Positions 49,273 through 56,865 of a stretch of DNA of 64,000 nucleotides are shown in pieces. Each line of letters opens with the position of its first letter. Positions within the stretch are counted from its first letter, which is position 1. The DNA comes from Byssovorax sp. (lineage in GTDB: Bacteria; Myxococcota_A; Polyangia; Polyangiales; Polyangiaceae), in assembly GCA_025362495.1 (NCBI GenBank), contig JANYGI010000032.1:20594-84593 (forward strand), in the 5' to 3' direction. The notes under the pieces are model-generated. The model did no database searches and was not told where the DNA came from. It saw nothing but the letters and a program-made list of their open reading frames with translations. A program made the position numbers and the translations under genes.

Positions 49273-49540
49273 GACCTCGCGCCGCCCCCACGAGCACCTC
49301 GCACCGCCTTCCGGCCACCTCGCGCCGCCTTCCGGCCACCTCGCGCCGGTCGCACGAGCACCTCGCTCCGCCTTCCGAGCACCTCGCGCCGGTCGCACGG
49401 CCACCTCGATCCGCCTTCCGAGCACCTCGCGCCGCCCGCTCGAGCACCTCGTCCCGCCTCCCGACCACCTCGCGCCGCCCCCCCGAGCACCTCGCGCCCT
49501 CTTCCGACCACCTCCCCTCGCCCCCCGGAGCACCTCCACC
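49273..49540. repeat. Degenerate 21-22 nt tandem repeat, about 12 units
   Basis: Units share the core CACCTCGCGCC followed by GCCTTCCG or GGTCGCACG and begin GC or CC. Unit length alternates between 21 and 22 nt, so no reading frame is kept across the array. That argues against a protein repeat. The units differ from one another at several positions, so the array is old or under changing selection. It ends about 110 bp before a gene with a strong RBS. Confidence 0.75.
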
Positions 49541-49638
49541 CACCCTCCCTCCCCCCGCCTCCAGTCCCTTTCCGCTCACCACCCTCCCGATTTTCCACCA
49601 ACGCCCCTCGCCCTCCTCCTATCTTTCCGCTCAGCCTT

Positions 49639-49647
49639 GAAAGGAGG
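49639..49647 (+). promoter_or_regulatory. Consensus Shine-Dalgarno of the following gene
   Basis: GAAAGGAGG ends five bases before ATG 49653, close to ideal complementarity with the 16S anti-SD. Most genes in this window have weak sites, so this start is chosen with confidence and the gene is likely strongly translated. Confidence 0.85.
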
Positions 49648-49652
49648 CCACA

Positions 49653-50399
49653 ATGACACTGGACAACCGATTGGTAGCGAAAGGCAGCAGGGAGCCCCGA
49701 GCGGGCCTGGCGCAGCAGGGAAAGGTTCACGTCGGCCTGGCGACGCACCACGCCGCACCGCTCGCCGCCGCCGGCTGGGCCGCGGCCGACACGACGTCGC
49801 TCCAGGCCAACGTCACGACCCTCGAAGGCGCGGTGGGGACCCAGGCTCAGGCCTATGACCACGCCGATCACACGTCGTCCGCCGAGTCGCACGCCCTCGA
49901 TGAGGCCAAGGACTTCGTCCGCAAGCTGCGCAACGCCCTGCCCCGCTCGCTCCGCGAGACACCGGGGACCGGGCTGACGCTCGACTCGTTTCGCGTCGGG
50001 GACACGCTCGGCCGGTCCACCCCGAAGATCTCGAAGTATCTCGCCGAGATCCGGCCCGGCGTGGTCACGCTGGATCCCGCGCTCGCCAAGCACTTCGGCG
50101 GGCAGATGGCGTCAATCGAGCTCGACGCCGTGAAGAGCGCTCTCGATCACGCCGATACCGCGCAAGAGCTGGCGCGCGCCAACGCCCCGGGCGAGACACT
50201 CGCTCTCTACGGGGTCATGGGTCAGGTCCTGGAACAGATCGAGGACCTCAATCGGTCCGCCGGTATCGCCTTCGCCAAGGATCCTGCGACCCGGGCGAAG
50301 TTCAACAAAGACATCCTCCTGCGCGCCCGCAAAGAGCGCCCCAAGAAGAAGGCCGAGGCCGCGCCCCCGCCCGCCGCGCCCGCCGCCCCGACCCCGTAA
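49653..50399 (+). CDS. Hypothetical protein heading the envelope gene run
   Basis: This protein of 248 residues has no signal peptide. A helical N-terminal region (LQANVTTLEGAVGTQAQAYD) is followed by ALDEAKDFVRKLRNALPRSL and KSALDHADTAQELARANAPG, and it ends in a basic/Pro-Ala tail (RKERPKKKAEAAPPPAAPAA). It looks like a cytoplasmic helical-bundle or scaffold protein. The strong Shine-Dalgarno implies high expression. The following gene starts 83 bp later on the same strand. I do not recognise the family. Confidence 0.8.
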   Translation: MTLDNRLVAKGSREPRAGLAQQGKVHVGLATHHAAPLAAAGWAAADTTSLQANVTTLEGAVGTQAQAYDHADHTSSAESHALDEAKDFVRKLRNALPRSLRETPGTGLTLDSFRVGDTLGRSTPKISKYLAEIRPGVVTLDPALAKHFGGQMASIELDAVKSALDHADTAQELARANAPGETLALYGVMGQVLEQIEDLNRSAGIAFAKDPATRAKFNKDILLRARKERPKKKAEAAPPPAAPAAPTP

Positions 50400-50482
50400 G
50401 CCGAGGGGGAACCTCCGCCGATCGAGGCTGTCCTGCCCGTGCCCGTGCCCCGCGCACTGCCGGCCCGCGAAGGACCCTCGCC

Positions 50483-52135
50483 ATGACCGACCCCACCCGG
50501 GAAATCGACGCCCCGTCACTCTCGATCACGATCCTCTGGGGCGATATCGCGCTCCACACAGCCCACCTCGATCCCATTCGATCCTTCTCCCTCGGCGGCG
50601 CGGGCGCCGACTGCGTGCTCCCCGACGAGGCCCTCGGCACCCTCGAGAACGTCCCGCTGATCCTCGCCGAGCGCGGCGCGATCTACGTCGTCCTCCACCC
50701 CGCGATGGACCCCGACGGCACCGTCACCTCCCCGCGCCGCGGCGCGCGCACGGTCGCCGATCTCGCCCGCGCCGGCATCTCCGAGGCCGCCGTCGACGTG
50801 CCCGGCGCCTTCCTGGTCCGGCTCGATCCCGGCGCCGTCGCGGCCCTCTCGATCGGCGGCTTCACGATCACGATCACCCTGGAAACGAAGGCCGCGCGCG
50901 CCGTCGCCCGGCAGCTCCACGGCGGCCCGCGCCTCGCTCCGTTCCAGCTCGGATCCGCCGCGCTCCACCTCGCGCTGATGGGCCTCGGCGCGCTCTTCAT
51001 GGCGCCCCCCGTCGACTACCGCGAGCCGGCGAGCGACGAGCAGGTGTACTTCATCCAGCAGGCGCTCGAGCACATCGAGGAGAAGGAAGAGCAGGCGATC
51101 GCCGAGGGAGAGGGCCTGGATCCCGACGCAGAGCGCGCGCCCACGGCCCGGGACTACCGGTGGGGCGCGTCCCGGGGCGTCTCGTCGTCCAGCCTCGACT
51201 ACGAGAGCTGGGCGGCCTTCGACAGCGCCTCGCTGTCGAAGGGACCGCGGCGCGCCGATCCGCTGCTCGCGAACGACATGGTCGGTGACGACGGCGTCAA
51301 CGCGCCAATCGAGGCGCGCCGCGATCGCTACTCGATGCTGCCCGTCGAGGTCGATACGTCGACCTACGCGGCAGTACGAGCCGCCCTCGCGCACCGCGAG
51401 ATCCCCGCGCCCACGTCGATCCGCCCCGAGGCGTTCCTCAACAGCTTCGACTATGGCTACAAGGCGCCCGCGCCCGGCGCGACGGCGCCGTTTGCCGTCC
51501 ACCTCGCGGCGCTGCCGTCGCCGTTCGATGCGGGCCACCACCTGCTCCGCATCGGGGTCCAGGCGCAACGCGTCGACGACCGGGCGCGCGTGGTCGTCGC
51601 CCGCAAGGTGAAGATCCAGGTCGACTTCGATCCCCGCGTCGTCCGCACCTACCGGCTCCTCGGCTTCGAGACCCGCAGCGGCGGCGAGGACGGCAGTCGC
51701 TCGTTCCGGCTCGACGGCGAGAAGGTCCTCTCGGGCCACAGCGTCACCGCCGTGTACGACGTGGTCCTCGCGAGCACGACGTCCTCGCCCGTGACCGTGC
51801 GGATCCGCTACTTCGACGCGCGCTGGAACGCGCGTGAGAACGAGAGCGACTTCGTGATGTCGCCGCGCGACGTTGCTCCCACGTTCGCCGCCGCGCCGCG
51901 CCCCCTCCGCCTCGCCGCGGCGGCCGCGGGGTTCGCCGAGATCCTGCGGAAGAGCCCGTACGCCGAGGCCTGGCACCTCGCCGACGTGGAGCGGATCGCC
52001 GAGGCCGCCGCGGGCCCCGATCCGCGCGAGCAGGAGCTCGTGACCCTCGTCCACGCAGCTCGCTCGCTCGACGAGGCGCCCCCGCCGCGCGCGTGGGCTG
52101 GCCGGGTGGCCGACGCCTCGTTGATGGGCTTTTGA
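50483..52135 (+). CDS. AgmX-N-like protein with vWF_N and DUF3520 domains but no VWA domain
   Basis: This 550-residue protein opens with an AgmX/PglI-type N-terminal module (SITILWGDIALHTAHL, then VPLILAERGAIYVVL) up to about 150, then one transmembrane helix (about 154-175, LGSAALHLALMGLGALFMAP). Residues 287-362 match the YfbK-type vWF N-terminal domain (VEVDTSTYAAVRAAL, IRPEAFLNSFDYGY, HLLRIGVQ). Residues 371-545 match DUF3520, which normally follows the VWA domain (VKIQVDFDPRVVRTYRLLGF, LSGHSVTAVYDVV). The VWA domain that should lie between them is absent: only about eight residues connect them. It is probably an inner-membrane protein with its C-terminus in the periplasm. Next gene follows at once. 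Confidence 0.88.
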   Translation: MTDPTREIDAPSLSITILWGDIALHTAHLDPIRSFSLGGAGADCVLPDEALGTLENVPLILAERGAIYVVLHPAMDPDGTVTSPRRGARTVADLARAGISEAAVDVPGAFLVRLDPGAVAALSIGGFTITITLETKAARAVARQLHGGPRLAPFQLGSAALHLALMGLGALFMAPPVDYREPASDEQVYFIQQALEHIEEKEEQAIAEGEGLDPDAERAPTARDYRWGASRGVSSSSLDYESWAAFDSASLSKGPRRADPLLANDMVGDDGVNAPIEARRDRYSMLPVEVDTSTYAAVRAALAHREIPAPTSIRPEAFLNSFDYGYKAPAPGATAPFAVHLAALPSPFDAGHHLLRIGVQAQRVDDRARVVVARKVKIQVDFDPRVVRTYRLLGFETRSGGEDGSRSFRLDGEKVLSGHSVTAVYDVVLASTTSSPVTVRIRYFDARWNARENESDFVMSPRDVAPTFAAAPRPLRLAAAAAGFAEILRKSPYAEAWHLADVERIAEAAAGPDPREQELVTLVHAARSLDEAPPPRAWAGRVADASLMGF

Positions 52136-52193
52136 CGGGGTGGCCCGCGTCGAGTCCATCGACACCGCTCCTTCGGTTTGCTACCGCAGGCCG

Positions 52194-52865
52194 GTGCATC
52201 CCCGAGCTCTCTTCGCGCTGGCGATCGCGGTCGCGTCCCCCGCGCTCTTCCCGAGCGCCCCGGCGCGCGCCGACGGCGGCGAGCTGGTGAACGCCTCGCG
52301 CCCCCCCGCGCCCCCCGGCGACGGCGCCACCGCCGAGAAGCTTCTCCAGGAAATCGAGGCCCGCGCCGCGCGTGATCCCGGCACCGCGAAGGTGGTCGCC
52401 GCCGCCGTCGAGAACGCCAAGACCGCGCTCGAGCGAGCCCACGGCGCGCGCAAGGCGACCGACGACGCCCACGCGCGGATGCTCGACGGCCTGGCCCTCG
52501 AGTGGGCCGGCACCGCGCGCGAGGTGGAGCGCGCCGCCGCCGCCGAGCAGTCGTCCCTCGTCGCCGCGAAGGCCGCCGCCGACGCGACCACGCAGGCCGA
52601 TCGCGCGCGCTCGCTCCTCGAAGAAACGCAGGCGCGGAGGCAGCGCGCCGAGGCCGAGCTGGCCAAGGTCGACGCCGACGCGAAGGACGCCGCGAAGGCC
52701 GCCGCGCTCGCCGAGCAAGATCGGATCGCGAACGCAAAGAAGGGCGGAAAGGCCGCGCCCGCGAAGGGCAGCGCGAGCGCCGCGAAGAAGCCCGCCGCGG
52801 CGGATGCGAAGAAGCCCGCGACGCAGGGCGCGAAGGCGCCGAAGGGCAAGAAGGGCTCCCCGTGA
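52194..52865 (+). CDS. Exported coiled-coil protein
   Basis: This protein of 223 residues starts at GTG 52194, chosen because it opens a signal peptide (RALFALAIAVASPALFP, cleavage after ARA). The mature part is one long Ala/Glu/Arg/Lys coiled coil (KTALERAHGARKA, VERAAAAEQSSLVAAKAAAD) and ends in a Lys/Ala tail (KKPAAADAKKPATQGAKAPK). A longer start at GTG 52140 would bury the signal. Its TGA overlaps the GTG of the next gene. The likely place is the periplasm, as a spacer or scaffold. Confidence 0.82.
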   Translation: MHPRALFALAIAVASPALFPSAPARADGGELVNASRPPAPPGDGATAEKLLQEIEARAARDPGTAKVVAAAVENAKTALERAHGARKATDDAHARMLDGLALEWAGTAREVERAAAAEQSSLVAAKAAADATTQADRARSLLEETQARRQRAEAELAKVDADAKDAAKAAALAEQDRIANAKKGGKAAPAKGSASAAKKPAAADAKKPATQGAKAPKGKKGSP

Positions 52866-54061
52866 TCGATCGTCGCGACTCCTCACGATCCCTCGTTCGC
52901 TGCGGTGCGATCGCCGCGCTCGTGCTCGCCGCCGCCGCGTGCGCGCCGGTGCCGCGCCCGCTGGTCCTCGGCGAGGTCGACGCCGTGCGCGGAGGCGCCG
53001 CCGCGACCGAGGCCAGCAGCCTCGCGCCGGGCGCGTTCGCCGCCGCCGAGAAGCTCCGCAAGGAGGCCAACGCCGCGTTCGCCGCGGGCGACAACGCCGG
53101 CTCGCAGATCCTCGGCGAGCACGCGCTCGCGGCCTACGCGCACGCGCAAGCGCTGGCGCGGATCGCCCGCGCCGAGGCCAGCGCCGACGCCGCGCAGGCT
53201 TCACTCGCCGCCTCGAAGAAGGATCTCGGGAGCCTCGACGCCGACCAGGTGCGCCTCGCCGCCGAGGCCGACGCGCTCGAGCTCAAGGTCCGCGTGGCGC
53301 GCGATGCGCAGCCGATCGAGCCTTCGGGCCGCGCCGATCCCGAGCGCGAGCGGGCCCGCGCCGCCGCCGCGAAGTCGCTGGCGCTGCAAGCGCGGCTGCT
53401 GTGCGCCGCCGCGCGGTTGCTCCAGAGCGGCCCGCCCGCGCCTGCGGGAGCGCCCCCGGGAGCGGGCCCGGTGCCCGAGCCCAAGGTGCTCGACGACGCG
53501 ACCGCCGCGCTCGCCAAGGTCGACGCCGAGCTCAGCGATCCGAAGGCCGCCGCCGGCCCCGCGCCGATCGACGAGGCCACGCGCGCGCGCGCCGGATGCC
53601 TCGCCGCGCTGACCGGGATCCGCCGCGCCGCGACGCCGGTGTCGAGCGCGCCCGGCGCCGGCGACGCCTTGCTGACCGAGCTGTCCGCGATGGGCACGCT
53701 CGCCCCGTCGCGCGACGATCGCGGCGTCGTCGTCGCCTTCCGCGGCCTCTTCGACGGCCGCGGCGCGCTGGTCCCGACGGCCGCCGCGCGCCTGGCCGAG
53801 CTCGGCAAGATCGCCGCGGCTCACCCGAGCTTCCCTGTGGAGATCATCCTCCACGCCGACAAACCGGTGCCCGCCAAGGACGAGGCCGCGCAGCGCGCCC
53901 GCGGCGAGACCGTCGCCAGGGCCATCGCCGACACCGCCCGCGGCGCGCGCATCGAGACCATCGTCGCCGGCAACGCCGCGCCGGTGGTCGATCCCGCGGG
54001 CGCCGATCGCGCGCGCAACTCCCGCGTGGAGATCGTGTTCGTCACCCCCGAAACGTTCTGA
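52862..54061 (+). CDS. OmpA-like lipoprotein with N-terminal DUF4398-type region
   Basis: This 399-residue protein starts at GTG 52862, overlapping the upstream stop (GTGA). Lipobox AAAC with Cys27. The N-terminal third is helical with Ala/Glu repeats (AFAAAEKLRKEANAAFAAGD) as in DUF4398. The C-terminal 130 residues resemble the OmpA peptidoglycan-binding domain: FRGLFDGRGALVPTAAARL, then VEIILHADKPV and RARNSRVEIVFV. The protein would link a lipid-anchored membrane to the cell wall. It follows the coiled-coil protein directly, so the two are likely partners. Confidence 0.88.
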   Translation: MIDRRDSSRSLVRCGAIAALVLAAAACAPVPRPLVLGEVDAVRGGAAATEASSLAPGAFAAAEKLRKEANAAFAAGDNAGSQILGEHALAAYAHAQALARIARAEASADAAQASLAASKKDLGSLDADQVRLAAEADALELKVRVARDAQPIEPSGRADPERERARAAAAKSLALQARLLCAAARLLQSGPPAPAGAPPGAGPVPEPKVLDDATAALAKVDAELSDPKAAAGPAPIDEATRARAGCLAALTGIRRAATPVSSAPGAGDALLTELSAMGTLAPSRDDRGVVVAFRGLFDGRGALVPTAAARLAELGKIAAAHPSFPVEIILHADKPVPAKDEAAQRARGETVARAIADTARGARIETIVAGNAAPVVDPAGADRARNSRVEIVFVTPETF

Positions 54062-54085
54062 CTCGCCACGAACGGGCCCCCACCA

Positions 54086-54955
54086 ATGACTCTCTTCGCC
54101 ACCGCCGCGCGCGCCTTCGTCCTCCCTCTCGGCTTGGCCGCCATGGGCCTCACCGGCTGCGACGACGGCAAGAAGCTCTCCGAGCGCGAGGCCGCCGAGG
54201 AGGCCGACCGCATCGCCCCGATGGTGAAGGCCGACGTCGAGGCCTTGCGCAAGGGCCTGCCGATCGGCGCCGCCAAGCTCGCCGAGAAGGCCGACGCCGA
54301 CACCCTCGGCAACAACTCCGCGCTGCAAAAGGCCATCGCGACCTCGCGCGCGCAGGTGCCGGATCTCGACACCTCCAAGGCCACGTTCTTCTCGATCACC
54401 GACGCTTCGGGCACCGTGCTCAGGAGCGAGGCCGATCTCGATCTGCTCGCCGGACACTCGGTGATCGCGCCGTTCCCCGCCCTCAAGATGGCTCTGGATC
54501 CCGCGAGCGCCACGGTCGAGGCCTTCGGCGAGATGCCCGAGATGCGCGGCCTGCGGACTGGCCAGGATCTGGCGTGGGTCCTCGCCCACCCGATGAAGGA
54601 CCCGAAGGGCCTCAAAGGCCTCTTCATCACCGGCTGGTCCTTCCGCAAGTACGGCGCGTACCTCGACGACAAGGCCCGTCGCGATCTCGAGGCCGCCTCG
54701 GCCAAGGCCGAGAAGAAGACTGTCCCGATTGCCTATGTGTTCATGGTCAAGGGCGGCAAGGCCTATGGCTCCCCGCTGCTCAGCGCCGACGTGAACGCCC
54801 AGGCGATCGAGGGCCTCGGCGTGATCGAGAAGACGGCCGCGGGCCCGTACAAGGGCAACATCGAGATCACCGGCCGGAGCTTCGGTATCGCGGCGCTGCG
54901 CACGCCGGAGCTCGGCGACGACGCCGCCGTGGTGGTCCTCCTGAGCGAGATCTAG
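54086..54955 (+). CDS. Lipoprotein with Cache-like sensor fold
   Basis: This 289-residue protein has a signal and lipobox LTGC (MGLTGCDDG). A helical segment (EEADRIAPMVKADVEALRKG) leads into an alpha/beta domain with FFSITDASGTVLRSE and NIEITGRSFGIAALRTPELG. The layout is that of Cache-type extracellular sensor domains, without a kinase or methyl-acceptor part. It starts 24 bp after the OmpA-like gene. It probably binds a small ligand for the envelope complex. Assignment to Cache is by pattern only. Confidence 0.78.
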   Translation: MTLFATAARAFVLPLGLAAMGLTGCDDGKKLSEREAAEEADRIAPMVKADVEALRKGLPIGAAKLAEKADADTLGNNSALQKAIATSRAQVPDLDTSKATFFSITDASGTVLRSEADLDLLAGHSVIAPFPALKMALDPASATVEAFGEMPEMRGLRTGQDLAWVLAHPMKDPKGLKGLFITGWSFRKYGAYLDDKARRDLEAASAKAEKKTVPIAYVFMVKGGKAYGSPLLSADVNAQAIEGLGVIEKTAAGPYKGNIEITGRSFGIAALRTPELGDDAAVVVLLSEI

Positions 54956-55012
54956 CGCGCCCCGCGCCGGGCCTTTCTTTACGTTGCAGGGCTTCCGCGC
55001 GTAAGATGGCTC

Positions 55013-56857
55013 ATGCGCGCTCGCTCGCTCTTCTTCGCTTCTGCCCTGGTGCTCGCGGCGTTCCCGGCCTGCTCGCGCACCACGCTCACCGACGCGACGA
55101 CCAACGCTTCCCCGGGCACCGGCGGCGCGGGCGGCGCCCCGATGACGACCTCGTCGACCGGCTCCTCGACGAGCACCTCGACCTCGACCAGCACCTCGAC
55201 CTCGACCAGCACATCGACGTCCACCAGCTCCTCGACCTCGACCGGCATGGGCGGCGCGCCCCCGGGCTTCTGCGGCAACGGCGTCGTCGATCCGGGCGAG
55301 CAGTGCGACGACGGCAACGGCGATCCCACCGACGGGTGCTTCGACTGCACCCTGGCCTTCTGCGGCGACGGCGTGGTCGAGAAGGGCGTCGAGCAGTGCG
55401 ACGACGCCAACACCAGCGTCAACGACGGGTGCATCAACTGCGTCGCGGCCAAGTGCGGTGACGGCTTCGTCGAGAAGGGCGTCGAGGCCTGCGACGACGG
55501 CAACAACGACAACAACGACGGCTGCCGCAACGACTGCACGCTGCCCACCTGCGGCGACGGGATCGTTCAGCCGGGCGAGCAGTGCGACGACGGCAACAGC
55601 GACAACAGCGACGCCTGCCCCACGACCTGCAAGCTCGCTACGTGCGGCGACGGCTTCCTCGAGGCCGGCGTCGAGCAGTGCGACGACGGCAACAACAGCA
55701 ACGCCGACGGCTGCCTGATCAACTGCGTGATCGCCCAGTGCGGCGACGGCTTCGTGCACGCCGGCGTGGAGGAGTGCGACGACGCCAATGCGTCGAACAC
55801 CGACGCCTGCACCGTCGCCTGCAAGCTGGCGAAGTGCGGCGACGGCTTCGTCGAAGCGGGCATCGAGCAGTGCGACGACGGCAACCTGACGCCCGGCGAC
55901 GGCTGCTCGCCCACGTGCAAGCTCCCGTTCTGCGGCGACGGCCACGTCGATCCCGGCGAGCAGTGCGACGACGGCAACACCAGCAACACCGACGGCTGCG
56001 TCGGGGCCTGCAAGCTGGCCTTCTGCGGCGACGGCTTCGTCAACGCCGGTGTCGAGGCGTGCGACGATGGCAACAACGTCAACGGCGACGGCTGCTCGTC
56101 CACGTGCGCGCTCCCGATCTGCGGCGACGGCCAGCTCGATCCCGGCGAGCAGTGCGATCTCGGCGCCGGCAACGTCAACCGTCCCGCCCTCGGCCTCTAC
56201 CAGCAGGGCGCGCTCCTCAAGGGCCTCTACCCCTTCGACAACGCCGCCTCCGCGGTCACGTTCTACAACTACGGCTCGGCGAGCGGCCACACCGGCCTCG
56301 AGAAGCTCGACACGAGCCGCGTCTTTTTCCACCGCAACACGGCCAACAGCGTCCTCAGCCTCTTCTTCATCCACGGCATCGATCAGGACTCGACGGGTCA
56401 GGCGCAGCCGTCGGGGCACGTGCTCATGGATGTCACCGGCCTCCCGGTGGGCACCTTCGTCAGCGTCGCCGATGACACCTTCAGCGAGTTCTCCAGCAAC
56501 TCGGCGACGTCGGTCCACGGCGACTGGAAGTTCAACCTCAACAGCGACGGCGGCGTCATCTCCAGCTTCCCCTTCCCCGGCAACTGGAAGGTCACCGTGA
56601 CGCCGAGCTTCCTCACCGGCATCACCGGCTGGGAGTGCATGGATGGCGACGCCGCCATCCCGCCGATGATGTCCGCGACCACGCTGCAGACCACACAGCC
56701 GATCATCCTTCAGGCCTTCGACACGCCCTCCGCGTGCCGCACGACCTGCACCATCCCGATCTGCGGCGACGGCGCGCTCGACGGCGGCGAGGTCTGCGAC
56801 GACGGCAACACCATCGGCGGCGACGGCTGCGCGGCCGACTGCAAATCGCTCCAGTGA
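55013..56857 (+). CDS. DUF4215 Cys-rich repeat lipoprotein with a nested domain
   Basis: This 614-residue protein has a signal and lipobox FPAC, then a Gly/Ser/Thr linker encoded by an 18-bp repeat (STSTSTS). Ten DUF4215 repeats follow, each about 30 residues with CGDG and QCDDGN (for example [17 protein letters not shown]). Repeat 10 begins ([18 protein letters not shown]) but is interrupted by a domain of about 170 residues ([20 protein letters not shown] to [10 protein letters not shown]). The repeat then resumes with CRTTCTIPI and one final copy ([16 protein letters not shown]). DUF4215 repeats occur on myxobacterial surfaces. It follows the Cache-like gene by 57 bp. Confidence 0.9.
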   Translation: MRARSLFFASALVLAAFPACSRTTLTDATTNASPGTGGAGGAPMTTSSTGSSTSTSTSTSTSTSTSTSTSTSSSTSTGMGGAPPGFCGNGVVDPGEQCDDGNGDPTDGCFDCTLAFCGDGVVEKGVEQCDDANTSVNDGCINCVAAKCGDGFVEKGVEACDDGNNDNNDGCRNDCTLPTCGDGIVQPGEQCDDGNSDNSDACPTTCKLATCGDGFLEAGVEQCDDGNNSNADGCLINCVIAQCGDGFVHAGVEECDDANASNTDACTVACKLAKCGDGFVEAGIEQCDDGNLTPGDGCSPTCKLPFCGDGHVDPGEQCDDGNTSNTDGCVGACKLAFCGDGFVNAGVEACDDGNNVNGDGCSSTCALPICGDGQLDPGEQCDLGAGNVNRPALGLYQQGALLKGLYPFDNAASAVTFYNYGSASGHTGLEKLDTSRVFFHRNTANSVLSLFFIHGIDQDSTGQAQPSGHVLMDVTGLPVGTFVSVADDTFSEFSSNSATSVHGDWKFNLNSDGGVISSFPFPGNWKVTVTPSFLTGITGWECMDGDAAIPPMMSATTLQTTQPIILQAFDTPSACRTTCTIPICGDGALDGGEVCDDGNTIGGDGCAADCKSLQ

Positions 56858-56865
56858 GATCGTCC

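Larger units (their letters stand above)
48715..49652. other. 938 bp without a credible gene, containing a tandem array
   Basis: Open frames exist on both strands but only as low-complexity Arg/Pro/Ala reading. The main feature is the 21-22 nt tandem array at 49273-49540. Downstream of it is the A/T-rich-free leader of the next gene, with a perfect Shine-Dalgarno at 49639-49647. I see no RNA gene or convincing promoter. Confidence 0.55.

Noticed and set aside
49125..50093. Minus-strand reading frame with heptad-like repeats over the tandem array
   Set aside because: Units of 21 and 22 nt break the frame, and the frame continues antisense into the gene at 49653.
53201..56518. 1105-codon minus-strand frame
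   Set aside because: It covers three well-supported plus-strand genes and has no recognisable features.
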